This document shows, in pieces, positions 31,681-44,200 of a stretch of 64,000 bases of DNA. This DNA comes from Dissophora ornata (Eukaryota; Mortierellomycota; Mortierellomycetes; Mortierellales; Mortierellaceae). The notes beneath the pieces are model-generated. The model worked only from the letters and a program-made list of their open reading frames with translations. It was not told the DNA's origin and made no database searches. Position 1 is the first letter of the stretch. Each line of letters begins with the position of its first letter. The stretch is taken from positions 56,266 through 120,265 of the forward strand of contig MU616572.1 in the NCBI GenBank assembly GCA_025201705.1, written 5' to 3'. The translations under genes were made by a program, and so were the position numbers.

Positions 31681-34600
31681 ATGTTGGTGCCAGGAGTTGG
31701 GTCACAGCCAGCCTCTCAAATCATTCGGCCAATATACCGCCATGGCTCCTTATCCAGGATCGTACCAGATGCCCCTACCGTTAGCATCGTCCCGCGACTC
31801 GATAGGAGTTCTGGTCAGCATATTATCCTCTGGAGTGATATTCTTAGGGTATTCAAGGACGCTCAGTACATCTTACAAGAGAGTGAAGCAGTGCCCTTTC
31901 TGGTCGATGACAATTTCGAAGAGTATGTAAGCAACATGGAGCACTGAGTATCAGGCGCTTTTTTTGTTTTGAAAAATTGACCACGTTGCAATCACATTGC
32001 TTAGGCTTAAGCCGCCTCGGATAGCACTGAACCCAGGCGTGGAACTGGACGTAGTGGTGCAGAATCCCGGCTCCTTTCAGTCCCTTGAAGACGGTCAGAT
32101 AGGCCTACATGCTCCTGGGGACAGACCATCACCTGCGGCGCCCCAGGAAACACCCATCTGGGAAGGTCCCGCTATCGACGCGATGGATAGCGACGAGAAT
32201 CGCATTGATGTTGTGCCTATCTGGAACGATATACAATCAAATTCACTGCAAGCACTCCCATTAGAGATGATGGGCGGTACAACTGTTGCCTCTCCTTCCA
32301 ATGTCAACAGCACTCATGACAGCGTTACATATGGTCACAACAATTCCAGCTCTGTCAGCCTCCTTAGCGTCAGCAGCAGCAGTAGCAGTAGGGACAGTGC
32401 CGACTCTTTTCACAGTGCTGAAGAGGATTGGAGAGTACCATCGAGGACGACTTCGTATGTCGAGGCTGAACAGGATATACTGCTCTCCAGCAGCCTCATC
32501 CTTACCGCAGTGTCCATCTCTTCGAGTGGGACGTTAGTTACATCCTTCGACACTAACGCCAACATCTCACATCTCGCGCCCAGGAACTACAGCTCGCCTC
32601 TCTTGCCCGCCGAAAATGTTTCACCTAAAGCACTTACCGATAACTCTGTGCTCCCAGTGCCCACTGAAAGCACTGTAGCAGAACTTTCTATAGGGACGAT
32701 ACATGTATCCTCCACTGATCCGACTGTACCCGACAATATTTGTGAGAGTCCTTCTAGTAGCCGCAGCTCCAGTTATGACAATTCCACGATATCCAACAAT
32801 ATATCTAGCGGAGTTCCTCGGACCACACCTCGAACCTCCTGGGTCAAGAATAGAATCTTCCCTCGCCGGAATGAGAGACGAGGTCCACAGGCTGATGTCG
32901 ACCCACTAAATTTGGCCTTAGCACCGAAGGATGTACAAGGTCGAGTCTTGGGATACATGGAGCATCTGCAATCTTTGAAGTGGCATGAAGCGCCGATGCC
33001 GCGTCTATTTATTGTCTTGCCTGAGAATTTCTCCAACGAAAGTCAGCTCGGATCGTTTCCTACTGGCTTCCGGCTATTTTGGATGTGCGAATACAGCTGC
33101 GATCATCTCGATGGAGTGGGCAGCCATAGTAGTCATCACGAATCGTCCACCGATCAAGGTCAGATCCACTACGGTTTCGAGCTCAGCCGTCCAGAGGAAT
33201 TTTTTAGCAAGTATGGCGCCCACCTTCTGCTAAACCTGGAGTTGTTTATGTACAGTCGCCGGAGCACGCTTGCTGGGAATGAAACGCATGGACCACGGGG
33301 GCGTGGATCGACTATTGGTTACGACCAGGGAATAGAGTTCTTGCAGACGGCTCTCCAAACTCAAAGAGAACAGGTCGAACACCGTCTAGACTGGATGAAC
33401 AGCTATCTTCTTTCTTTGACAATGGACTCCATCATGGAGAATCAGATGCTTTATCCAGAGGACGGGACAACTGGCAAGCCTGAACGTCTAACGCAGGAAG
33501 ACCTTAATCAGCTGCGAACGTTCCTGGTACCACCGATTAACAGCTCAGGACCGTACGAGCACCTCTATCGGACTGTAGATGAGGATGGGTACGTTCAATG
33601 GGTCTGCTCTGCCCATTTCCACGACCTTCACCCGTTCTTTTTTCCCGATTACATTCAAGGCGCTGTCGGAAATTGCGGTGGATTCAACTATATCCAAAAC
33701 ACCGAGGAGGCCTATGGCGCCTACGATGCACAACTTGGGCTGATCAATGTCCGACCGCGCACAAGTGCCGAGGCTCTGAATCTGTACAGTACTCTGGTGG
33801 CTGGAATTGGAGGTGTGCGCGACTTGGTCATCCGCTTCAACTGGGAGGTTACGGTGAAGGACATAATATATCTCCGCGACGCATCTCTTTGCTTCCAGTT
33901 GGTGAGTCTTGTACTCGCCGGCACTGGGCTCCAGACAGTATCTGCTGCTCATGCAGAGCTTATGGTCGAGATTCTTACTCAACACCAGCTCCAGTTGTTT
34001 ACCATGGAACACGCCCAAGGGATTTTGAAACATATTCATCCGCTCATGTTAACAAGGCCGTTTCTCGGGTTGCGAATGATTCAGTTATTCTTGGTTACGA
34101 CGGCGAGGGACTTCGAGGACATGACCCTGGACGACATTGGCAGTGGTCTCACATGGATAATAGCAAACTCTCCAAATATTAAGGCACTGAAAATCTTCTG
34201 GCCACAGCTGGAAGAGTTCTATAATGTGGAAGTCTTCTTGAAGAACGTGACATCTAGCGTATCTCAATCGATCGAGGTTGAATTGAGTATTCGAGGGCAG
34301 GAGATATCATTGAACATAGAAGATGACAGGCTTCGGAAGGTGAAACTTAAGACCTTGGACATCTCGATAGCTTGCACCAACCCCCTCGTTGCGAACGGAC
34401 AGGTAGAAGAATTGGCCATCACAAAGCCTTCTGACGTCCTAGGACACAGCAATAGAGCAATGCTAGGCTGGATTCTATCACTCAATACTGAGCTACACTC
34501 GCTGACAGTCGATTGTAGCGCAGAAGATTTTCGAGACGCAGAACTCATGATCCGAGACAAAGTTCAGGGGCTTCTACCTCATTGCGCCTTGCGACATCTG

Positions 34601-34711
34601 CTCCTAGTAGATAGCACACAGCCGGATAGACGTGGAATTAAGTTTACGTTTGTTTTTGATGGGGAGTTGGAGTCGGTCCTGCCGCCTATTATTCTTGAGG
34701 AAATGGTTTGA
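31681..34711 (+). CDS. Header/RLFIVLP/LRR family protein, copy 3
   Basis: Two exons, 31681-31922 and 32005-34711, give 982 residues. The header is complete (GQHIILWSDILRVFKDAQYI, then VPFLVDDNFE). The intron splits the Glu codon before LKPPRIALNPGVELDVVV in phase 2, as in the other headed copies. A Ser/Thr-rich linker of about 280 residues leads to the central block: SLKWHEAPMPRLFIVLP near 405-420, FRLFWMCEY, YGFELSRPEEFFSKYGAHLL, then YRTVDEDGYVQWVC and repeated leucine-rich segments (VRDLVIRFNWE). Closest relative in the window is the copy at 47907 (minus). It ends soon after the ELESVL motif, where the copies at 35245 and 38080 continue for about 150 residues, so the C-terminal repeats are missing. 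Function unknown. Confidence 0.88.
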
Positions 34712-35244
34712 TTAATAAAAAAAGATGCTGTGAAAGGTGATGCCCCTGTTTCTCAAGGCGCCTAGTCCCTCCCATGTCGGTATTGTTATAATCAGTGCTC
34801 GCCAGTATATGTGATGTTGTTTTGCAAAATACCTCTGGATGTTCGGATGACGCTTCGGGCGGTAGTGCATAAAAGCCCTTTCAGATCGTGCACAATCTCT
34901 TTTGAGGACTTGATAAGTAGGCTGTCGGCTGGAAGCCCCAAGCTGAGCCGATGCTTGTACCACCATGACCATCTTCCAATACGTTTTCAGGATGATTTGT
35001 TTATCTTTTCTTGCATCGGTCACAACTTGACCGTTACTCCCTTCTCTTTCTCAATCTTCCTGTCGATTTCTGCTTATATCCGTGCTCCAAACCAATAAAG
35101 GTACTATTCTCTTGAAGAACGTTAGGAGACTTCAGGGCACAGCCAGCAACATCGCATTTTCTGCTGTTTCGCCTTCGTGCCATCATAATAACATGCTTGG
35201 AAGTGCGCAGATTCTTACTCACTGACCTCGGTAATCGTAGAACA
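34712..35244. other. Intergenic region lacking the expected header exon
   Basis: About 530 bases where a header exon for copy 4 would be expected. None of the three plus frames shows the ILWxDI or VPFLxDDxFE motifs. An acceptor-like GTAATCGTAG ends at 35240, exactly where the family's second exon would begin, and it keeps the correct phase. Confidence 0.6.
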
Positions 35245-37830
35245 ATGTTGCGCTGGTTTAGGGCACATCCAGATGGAATGATAGAAGTACTGGGAACCGC
35301 AGATGCTGCGAATTTTTCGTATACAGCCACGGACCGAGAGTCCAGAGAAAAGACACCTGATACTGCGGCAGGCAATGGCCATCGGAGCTCCGGCTATGTA
35401 ACACCGGACCCCCCAGCAGCCTCAGTGAATACTGAGATTCCGACTAGCCACGCTCCACAAGGATCAGGTACACGTGGAAGACCTCAAACGTACAGTCTCA
35501 CGGCGGATATGCTTCGACACCAAGAGTATGTGCAGGATGTGCAAACCCTAAGGTGGCACGAGGCCCCGATGCCACGTCTTTTCATCGTCCTTCCAAGCGT
35601 TTTCGTTGACGAGCTTTCACCAATGCACAATACGTTCCGGCTCTTTTGGATGTGCGAGTACACAGAGAATGATTTCACTGCACCACATATGGATCTGCAC
35701 CCTGGCTTTGATCTCCAGCAACCGGCCAAGTTTTTGGAGCAATACAAGGACCAACTCTTTTGGAACTTCCAGCTCTTTCGACGCAGCCGCGATAATATAT
35801 TACGCTATTACGAAAGTCTAAGTGAATCGAGAAACGATGACCCACACGGCTCTTACGATCAAGCCATCGCGTTTTTACAGACAACGCTGGATATGACTGA
35901 GGCGCAAGTCGAGATGAGCTTGGATATGATGACCGACTACCTTCGAAAAAATGGCGCCGACCCTGATACTACTCATGCATTGGAAGAGAGTGCATCACCA
36001 TTCACGTCCCTTGTGTGGGGTGTCAGGCGCATACCCCGGCTTTCGGCACATGACTTGGTTCAGTTGCGGTCCTTCTTGCTTCACCCTGGTGTCAACAAAT
36101 CGGGAATCGGAGAAGCGAGCAATTTATATCGGACCGCGGACGAAGATGGCTATGTACATTGGGTGTGCCTTTCTCATTTTCACCATATTTACCCTTTCAG
36201 TGTCTTCAGTCAAACATATATGCGGAATACCAACGCGCATTGTGGAACGTACGACATGCAAAAGGGCCAGATAGTTGCTCGACCCAGCTCCGGCATGGAG
36301 GCACGGAAACTCTACGGCATCATGCAAACGAGTCCCGGATTTGTGTCTGAGCTTTGTCTTCATATCGGCTGGGACGCGACCCTAGAAGATCTTAGCTATT
36401 TGTGCAATGCCGCCGTCGATTTCAACATTTCTAGCCTCAAACTCACGGGACCTGGAATATATCTAGTGTCTACCATGCAGTCAGAGCGCTTGTTGGAGAT
36501 TCTCACGCACGATCGGATACAATCATTCAGTTTGGAGAACGCTCAAGGTTTTCTTAAAAATATCAGCCCACTGTTCATCACCTGTCGGTTTTTTGGCCTG
36601 CGAGTTCTGCAATTGTCATTGGATACCGAGAGCTGCGCGTCGATTCAGGAGTTGGATGTGATCAGGAGACGGCTACTCTGGACTATTGCTTGCTCCCCAA
36701 ATTTGAAGGAATTGGATATCGTGTGGTACGATATGGCTAGGGTGTGCAACACATGGGATTTCTTGGTGGAGATGGCCAAGCACCCTTTCCAGTCCCTTGC
36801 TATCAAGATGAGGCTCCTGGAACAAGAGATTTCAACCACGATCGACAAGCGCAATTTTACTAGTGTCGATCTCTCGATCTCGGACCTTTTTCGAGTTGCG
36901 AACCATCCACTGATCTCGAAAGGAGTGGTCCGTACGCTTTCGGTCATGAAGGCGATTGACATCTCGGAATCCAATTTCGTTGACTTACTACAATCTGCGC
37001 TACCTGCCAAAAGCTGCCTAGAGTCAATCACGCTCACTGCTCAGGCGCCGGAATTCAAGGCGATTGAACAGGCAGTCAAGAACGCCGTAAATGATTCACC
37101 TGAGGGACAACGTTTGAAACGATTGATTCTCATTGAGGCCGCGGTGAACAGCATCACCGCCACTTATTCTTTTGAACCCCAGCATTACATAGTGTCAAAT
37201 AATGGCACCGATTGCAGTGTCGATTCTTCCTTCGTCGACGTGACCATCATTGACGGCGATTCAGGATTCGAATCAGTGTTGATTGACTATGGGGCATACA
37301 TCCGCATACTCAACATGGCGCACCCCTTCGCGCTGCATCACCTGGCGATTTTCAGCAATGCGATCGCTCGTCAGGAAAACTCGCGGCTGGAAAGCTTACT
37401 TATCGCTCTGGATTGTGGAAGATGGCGAGGGGACCAAAATCTACGACAAATCTTTGAGAGCTGCAGCAAGACCTTGAAACAACTGACGTTGATCGGCTAT
37501 ATCGAAAACACGGACTGCAAGTCTCTATTTTTGAAAACCCTAGCCTACTACAAAGGTCCATGTCTGGTTGTGCTGAAGTCGGTATTGTCCAACAAGCGAG
37601 CGCGATCTAGGCCTAATGGCGTTTCGAGTGGCCAAGAACGTGCAAATACTGGAAGCACTAATGGACAGTGTGGAGAGGCAGAGGTTGTGGCAACGCAATG
37701 GATAGAGCAAGTTCGTGGAGCGATTTCCAAAGATACAACGTTAACAATAGCGGAAGACCTTGAGGCGCTTTCCGATATCACGCCAGGTCTTATGAGGAGC
37801 GACCTGGAGCGGCTAAAGCAGAATCGCTAA
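35245..37830 (+). CDS. Header/RLFIVLP/LRR family protein, copy 4 (header lost)
   Basis: Single exon of 861 residues from the ATG at 35245. The opening MLRWFRAHPDGMIEVL aligns with the start of the family's second exon (LKPPRIALNPGVELDVV), so the protein begins right where exon 2 should and has no header. Central block: TLRWHEAPMPRLFIVLP near 100-117, FRLFWMCEYTENDF, GFDLQQPAKFLEQYKDQL, then YRTADEDGYVHWVC and LCLHIGWDATLEDL. The C-terminal leucine-rich array is full length, with YGAYIRILNMAHPFALHHLA and SRLESLLIALDCGRW. A 208-bp part of it is nearly identical to the inverted copy at 38080. A start in an undetected upstream exon is possible. Function unknown. Confidence 0.85.
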   Translation: MLRWFRAHPDGMIEVLGTADAANFSYTATDRESREKTPDTAAGNGHRSSGYVTPDPPAASVNTEIPTSHAPQGSGTRGRPQTYSLTADMLRHQEYVQDVQTLRWHEAPMPRLFIVLPSVFVDELSPMHNTFRLFWMCEYTENDFTAPHMDLHPGFDLQQPAKFLEQYKDQLFWNFQLFRRSRDNILRYYESLSESRNDDPHGSYDQAIAFLQTTLDMTEAQVEMSLDMMTDYLRKNGADPDTTHALEESASPFTSLVWGVRRIPRLSAHDLVQLRSFLLHPGVNKSGIGEASNLYRTADEDGYVHWVCLSHFHHIYPFSVFSQTYMRNTNAHCGTYDMQKGQIVARPSSGMEARKLYGIMQTSPGFVSELCLHIGWDATLEDLSYLCNAAVDFNISSLKLTGPGIYLVSTMQSERLLEILTHDRIQSFSLENAQGFLKNISPLFITCRFFGLRVLQLSLDTESCASIQELDVIRRRLLWTIACSPNLKELDIVWYDMARVCNTWDFLVEMAKHPFQSLAIKMRLLEQEISTTIDKRNFTSVDLSISDLFRVANHPLISKGVVRTLSVMKAIDISESNFVDLLQSALPAKSCLESITLTAQAPEFKAIEQAVKNAVNDSPEGQRLKRLILIEAAVNSITATYSFEPQHYIVSNNGTDCSVDSSFVDVTIIDGDSGFESVLIDYGAYIRILNMAHPFALHHLAIFSNAIARQENSRLESLLIALDCGRWRGDQNLRQIFESCSKTLKQLTLIGYIENTDCKSLFLKTLAYYKGPCLVVLKSVLSNKRARSRPNGVSSGQERANTGSTNGQCGEAEVVATQWIEQVRGAISKDTTLTIAEDLEALSDITPGLMRSDLERLKQNR
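37291..37498 (+). repeat. Inverted near-identical patch, left arm (copies 4 and 5)
   Basis: Matches the reverse complement of 38442-38649 with about 15 mismatches in 208 bases by hand count, well above the similarity of the flanking coding sequence. It encodes the block running from GAYIR to QLTLIG. Gene conversion or recent partial duplication is the likely cause. Confidence 0.8.
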
Positions 37831-38079
37831 TTGAGGAAAATAAAATACGGTGACCGATCAAACACGGACACCACTGCAGGTTGAGCTACGGAAAACAAGT
37901 AATCCGGGAATGACTAGACAGTATAGGAGATAGAGAATGACCGGTTGGCAAAGTGAAATACGCTTATCCATAACGATGTACATGCGTTATCGTGGAACAA
38001 TTAACAGATTTACCACAGTGGTCACAACTACTCAAGACTTTTTCTACGTTTAACAAATGAGGCACGTAGCTAGTAACGA

Positions 38080-40619
38080 TTATGGAGGAGCCGGTGTACG
38101 ATAGCGCCTTAGCCAGTCAATGTTTTTCTGTGAGAGTCCTGGCACGATGCCTTGTAGCGCGTCAAAATCCTCTGAAACCACAAGCGTGGTGTCCTTAGAA
38201 ATCGCCTCACGTACTTTCTCTATCCATTGAACCATCGCAGCTTCTTCATCCTCTGACCACTTCCCAGCATTTCCAGACCTATCGTTTTCAGAATCCGCAC
38301 TCGGTTGACGACTCGCAGCGCTGCTGTCTATGGGCTTGTCCCTTTCGTTGTGCAGCCTCGACCTTAGAACGACCACTCGCAGACCTTTATAGAAAACCAG
38401 AGTCTTTAAAAATAGCACTCTACTCTGCGGGTCCTCTATGCAGCCGATCAACGTCAGTTGTTTCAGGGTCTTGCTGCAGCTCTCAAAGATTTGTCGTAGA
38501 TTTTGGTCCCCCCGCCATCTTCCACAATCCAGAGCGATAAGTAAACTTTCCAGCCGCGACTTTTGCTGACGGATGATCGCATTGTTGAGAATCGCCAGGT
38601 GATGCAGCGCGAAGGGATGCGCCATATTGAGTGTGCGGATGTACGCGCCGTATTTGACCAAAACCGACTCAAACTCAGGATCGCCATGAACTACCGTTAT
38701 ATCAATAAATTTCACATCACCGTAGGTGGACACGGCGGTGATATCACGATCGTTTTCTGGACTCTGGTTATCATTGCTGTTGAAAGAAAACTCGGATTTG
38801 ATGCTTTCTTCTCCGTCTCCAGTGAGAAATAATTGTCGAAAACTTGCGACGCTTTCTTCTCCGAATTCAGTGTTATAAGATGTCTGAAGACTGTGTAGCT
38901 GTTGAGAGTGACTTATTGTGCTTCTGACCATTTGCTCAGTTTGCATGAAATCCGAGGCGCGGATGGTGAGGTTGAGCGACTCCAGGCTACTCATAGCAAG
39001 CAGGATATTCTTCAGGAGATCTTCGGACTTTGAATCTATCTGATCCACGATCGTAAGATTGTGCACTATTCCCTGGGAAAAGACTGGATTCGCGACAGCA
39101 GTCCTGATGTCGGCGACTTCAAGCTTTACGATGGCGATAGTACCATGGTCTATAGTTACCGATTCAGCTTGCTTTAGGGACTTCAGCCTGATGGCTAAGG
39201 ACTGGAATGGTAGTCTGGATAGTTCCTGCAGGATCTCAGACACACTGATTGTCTTTTCCATCTCGTCCCAAGAGATATCCAATGCCTTAAGGTTGGGTGA
39301 ACAGGCGACTATCCAGAGAATCTGTGTCCAGAACTGGTCCTGAATTGTAGCACGACCTGTGGTATGCAGTGTGAAACGAAGACTGCGAAGACCGAAGAAG
39401 CGACCAGTGACAACGCGTGGAACGATATTCTCCAGAAAACCTCCAGCATTTTCCAACCAAAACGATTGGATCCGAGGGCAGGCAAGCATCTTCAGTATGC
39501 ACTCGGACCGAATAGCAGACGCTAAACTGTCGCCAGGTCCTGTGAGGCTGAGACTTGAAAGGTTAGAGTCGACGACAGCATTATACATGAATGCAATGTC
39601 CTCTGCAGTGATTTTCCAGCCAATATGGAGGCAAAGCTCGGACACGAAGCCAGGACTCGACTGCATGATACCGTAGATTTCGCGAGCCTTGACGCCTGAA
39701 CTGGGTTTGACGACGAGCTGGCCCTTATTGGCGTTGTAAATCGCGAGGGGGCCCTCAATGTTCCGTAGGTAGGTTTGTCCGAAAATACTGAAAGGATAAA
39801 TTTTGCGAAAATGAGCAGAACACACCCAGTGTACGTTGCCATCGGCGTCCACGGACCGACGCAGATTACTAAGTCCTTCGGCCGCCCTTGCCTCGTTCAT
39901 GCCAGGCAGGTGCAAAAACGACTGCAGATGAACCAGATCTTCCGCAGCAAACCGCGACAAATTCTTGCCCTCCCAGAATTGCTTGACTGTGCTACCAGCA
40001 GAGGACCTTTCCTGAATGTGCTGGGCCATCATATCGATGCTAGACTCGATCCGTTCCTGGGATATGCTAAGTCTCTTCTGCAAAAAGGCAATGGTTTGAT
40101 CGTAATCGATGCCTAGGTTTCCGTTTGTAAATCCTTTTGAAGTTACAGTCTCATGAAGTTTATGGACTCGGTATTGCTGGAAGATCTGGAGGCTCCAGAG
40201 GACATGGTTTCCATAACGATCAAGGAACTCTGTCGGTCGTTTGATATAAACCTCAGGATGGAAGTCGAGATGTGGTGCGATGGCACGATCGTCCATGTGC
40301 TCGCACATCCAGAACAACAGCAAATCATCGTAGTTTGGCTTCGACTCCTGCGTTGAATAATGGGGCAGTATGATGAAAAGGCTCGGCATCGGCGCCTCGT
40401 GCCACTTCAATGATCGCACCGCTTGAATGTATCCTTGGAGCCCGTCTTCCAGGAACCCGTCGCTTCTGGGGACTAGAAACTCCCATTGCGACACAAGACT
40501 TTCTGTGTTCTCAAGATCGATTGGCGAGGGCATCTGGGGAGTCATGGGGATAGGAGCCAGCAGTGACTGAGCAAAGACCGCAGTCGCCAATGACTCGCTC
40601 CAAGGAATGTTCAATGCAG
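38080..40619 (-). CDS. Header/RLFIVLP/LRR family protein, copy 5 (5' end disturbed by assembly gap)
   Basis: Open minus-strand frame from the N gap down to the stop at 38080; the first certain ATG is at 40545, giving 821 residues. Central block: SLKWHEAPMPSLFIILP near residue 50, LLFWMCEHMDD, VYIKRPTEFLDRYGNHVLWS, then RRSVDADGNVHWVCSAHF and LCLHIGWKITAEDI. The C-terminal array includes YGAYIRTLNMAHPFALHHLA. It is the inverted, tail-to-tail partner of copy 4 (stops 249 bases apart). No header exon is seen. If the 33-bp repeats flanking the gap are one sequence, the frame extends upstream to a CCTAG acceptor-like site near 40777 (reading YVVFLRAESVKQ), so the true 5' end may be spliced. Function unknown. 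Confidence 0.8.
38442..38649 (-). repeat. Inverted near-identical patch, right arm (copies 4 and 5)
   Basis: Partner of 37291-37498 on the opposite strand; the spacing between arms is about 940 bases, so the pair could form a cruciform or promote inversion. The longest unbroken identical stretches lie around the segment encoding SRLESLLIALDCGRW and NLRQIFESCSKTLKQ. Confidence 0.8.
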
Positions 40620-40699
40620 NNNNNNNNNNNNNNNNNNNNNNNNNNNNNNNNNNNNNNNNNNNNNNNNNNNNNNNNNNNNNNNNNNNNNNNNNNNNNNNN
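40620..40699. other. 80-N assembly gap flanked by an exact 33-bp direct repeat
   Basis: The 33 bases at 40587-40619 (ccaatgactcgctccaagga...) recur exactly at 40700-40732. Contig ends that overlap but were scaffolded without merging give this pattern. The real sequence is then probably continuous with no gap. Confidence 0.85.
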
Positions 40700-41277
40700 C
40701 CAATGACTCGCTCCAAGGAATGTTCAATGCAGCGGCGGCCTGCTTAACAGATTCGGCGCGGAGGAAGACCACGTACTAGGTTGATTCTATACCTTCTGGC
40801 TTGTCTTGAGAAAGAATATGTCGATTGGACTTTGAGGCAAGTGCAGCGGGGACTTATTGGGTGGAATATGAGTCGCAAGAAGGGATTGAATCTCAAGATG
40901 TGGCATGGTTAAAAAAAATTTAAGAATCACCAAAACACATCTTCAGTGATCAGAGTCACTGCGTGGTCGTACGAGATTCGGCTCGCCTCTTTCCCGCACC
41001 GGTGGGAAAATCTACAAAGAAATGCGGCGTGGCATGAGCAAGTGCGCGGCGTAGACCTGCGAGAACCATGTTAGAGCCCAAGTCAGGGGTAGCGTAATGA
41101 CAACATTTTCCAAAGTTGAAAGTTGATGGAGGCGAGGGCGAGGACTCACGGGATACACATCGATTATTTGTGTGCGAAAGAGAGAGAGAAAGAGAGAGAT
41201 TTTTTGTTCTTCGTTTGTAATCTGCGCCTCTTGCTCCATTGATATCATCTCCACCTCAAACTCCCAATTTCTCATAA
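40700..41277. other. Divergent intergenic region between copies 5 (-) and 6 (+)
   Basis: No header-type exon is seen for copy 5 on the minus strand. Short open frames lack motifs. A GA-rich tract (agagagagagaaagagagaga, about 41179-41199) precedes the start of copy 6 at 41278. Both promoters must lie here. Confidence 0.45.
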
Positions 41278-44200
41278 ATGTCGACAATATCGAACCCCAG
41301 TCAGCAATATCCTCAAAAGTTTCGAGCCGTTTCTCTCTGCGGAGCAGTGCCGACGCCAGCAGTTGGTACCATCAATTCTCAATGGGATCAAAAGACAAAA
41401 CAACAAGTGATCCTATGGAAGCACGTCCAACAAGTCTTTAAAGATGCCAACCATATCAATAACGGCGATGTTTTGGTTCCATTTCTAACAGGCGACGACT
41501 TTGAAGAGTATGAATCGCGTGGTCTATGTACACCTCCAGGTCGCTGAGGATGAAATATTAACAACAGACTTAAATGACTTTGATTCCTATGCGCTCTAGC
41601 CTTAAACCCGAGCGGATTAGCGTCTTTCCAGGCATTGTTTTGGAAGTGATTGTCCCCGAGCCACTGCTGGATACGCCATCTCGGTCCCCTCCGGTATCGG
41701 CCCCAAATTCCTCATCGTCAGCCACTACGCTTGTCAACAACGAGCCAGTCGAGAGTGCCTGCTTTCCACCATCGCAGGAAATAATACTTCGTCAGGATGA
41801 GCCACTTGATGAACAGGATGTAGTCGTCGTAAACGACATCCTTTCTGGGCGGATCTCTCAGGCGGCAGGACTCATGAAGTTCCTGAAAAAAATGGATATA
41901 GCTATGGACAATACCCAAGCTCTCCAGAAACAAATGGACCTCAAGCTGCAACAAGTCCTCGATCGTGTAGCTATTATTCAAAAGCGTGTTGAGTCAATCA
42001 TCACGCAGACGTACGAACTACACGAGTATCCAATCCCTCGATTATTCATCGTCCTCCCCAAAGTCACTAAACGAAGGGATCGAATCACCAAACCCTTCAT
42101 GAGGCAGTTCCGGCTCTACTTCTTATGTGAGTGCGGCGCACATACTAAGACGGAAAGAAGTAGAATCTCACACGACATCCACCTAGCGAAACACGACGGC
42201 TACGACTTGGATCGACCTGACGAATTCTTTAAAAAGTACGGCTCCTACGTCCTCACAATGATGCAAATGATCAAGTATGGTATTGCTGTTGCTGGAGTCG
42301 TGGTGCCGACCTTGACACATTTCAAGGTTGCTGAGGGCATCGAAGCCGTCCAGAAGACTCTCGATCTCACGCGAACTAGCTTTGGAAAGTTGGTTGATGA
42401 AACGATCTCATTTATTCAAAACCAGCAAAACCCTTCCATGGTTGAAACAGACAACACTGATGACTCGTACGGACTGGAAAGACTAGAGGTGTTGGAAGGC
42501 GCTGACTTGAGACAGCTAGAGTCATATCTTAGCATTAAGGACAGGGGCCGCGTGCTGGGCAATCTGTACCGAATTGTCACGTTCGAAGGACACGTCAAGT
42601 GGGTATGTATGGACCACTATCGCGAGAACTATCGTGAATCGGCGATGCAACAGCTGAGGGAAATTGTCGACGCCAATCACGGAGAATTTAGCGAGGAGTA
42701 CGGAAAGATCGTAATTAAGATTACGTCAAAAACGCTCGCAAAGCAATTCTATGACGCAATGGACAAGGCGCGTGGGATCCGTGAGTTAGATATCAAACTG
42801 GACTGGGACGTCGCCCTGGAGGATCTCCGTACATTCGAGTCTGCTGTCAGTAAGGCCTGCATTGTCCATCTGGCGATGGATGGAGGAGCGTTCAAAGGAC
42901 CTTCGCGCGATTTATTCAATAACGGTCGCCGTTTTGATCCGATCGTGCAACTCATGGTCAAAGGCCGTGTCCGGTCGCTGAAGCTTGTGAACTTTGACGA
43001 TTTCTATCTGCGCGTCGACGCTCGGCCGGTGAACGGAGTCTCCCAGCTCCGAGTGCTTTCTATCGACTCAAAACTCCCTTTCAAGGATGGCAGTCCCTTG
43101 CCCTCCCTCAAGAAAATCTTGGACACAAATACTGCACTCATCGAGCTCAAATTAAGGAGTGAAAACGCTTGGGCTGTTCTTGATTTCGTGACCAAGAAAT
43201 ATCCAAACCACAAGCTTGATACACTCATCTTGAAGTTCGGGGATTCGGCTGCGTACATTTGCTTCTCTCAGGGCAAGATCCAGACTGTGAAGGCAGATCT
43301 ATCAAATTTCCTGGATCTTACTACCCAGTTCGAGCTTGTTGCTCAAGGCTTAATTACCGGACTGAGCGCGAGACACATTTCGACTAGTAATGGTACACTC
43401 CAACATCTGAGGTCAGCAGTGGAACAAAATCCGAGGTTAACGGAGCTCGTGTTTACGACCGAAGCAACAAATTTCCAGCACCTTATCAACACCATTGCGG
43501 AGACGAGAAAGAACATGATCGCGAAAGGACGCCCGATAGCTTTACGCCAGTTGCGGCTGCAAACTTTTGACCCTGACAACAGCAATACTGGAGAAGACAA
43601 GGATGTCGTGGCTATGTCTCTGGACTTTTCTGACAAGTCCATCGAGTTCGATTCGGCCATCGACGTAGAGATGCGCTCTGCAGTCCCAACTGCCAATTCC
43701 CTAATTACTCCCATATTGAAGAAATATGGCTGGTCTGTCAGGAGATTGGTCACGAACAAAGCCTTTAGCGATGACCATGTCGCGGTACTGGACAATTCCA
43801 CGAAAGAGCGACCGTGCAAGCTTAAGAGCGTTATGCTTGACGTGACGTCTCTGACCTCCGATGGGCTGAAAAGCATGGACTGGATCATCCACGATTCAGA
43901 GGATCTTGAACACTTGTCTATGGAGTTTCAAGAGCTAGATGACAGGGAGCAGCGCATAAAGGCGATAAGAACGCTGTACCTGTACGGGTCTCGATTGAAT
44001 GGATTAACCCTGCGCGGCGATCAAGCTTCATTATGGCTCGACGAATTGCGGAATATGCTGCCAGGACGAAATCAATTACCTCAGCTGGAGAGTCTCAAGG
44101 TGGTATGCCAGGGGATGCAGTCAATCAAAAGCTCAGACGCAGATTGGTTATCGGCCATGCTGAAAGCGCCACCGCAGCCACCGAATTCAACGCCGTTGGT

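Noticed and set aside
40620..40716. Apparent start of copy 5 inside or just beyond the N gap
   Set aside because: The frame through 80 N is arbitrary; the flanking repeat is read in two different frames.
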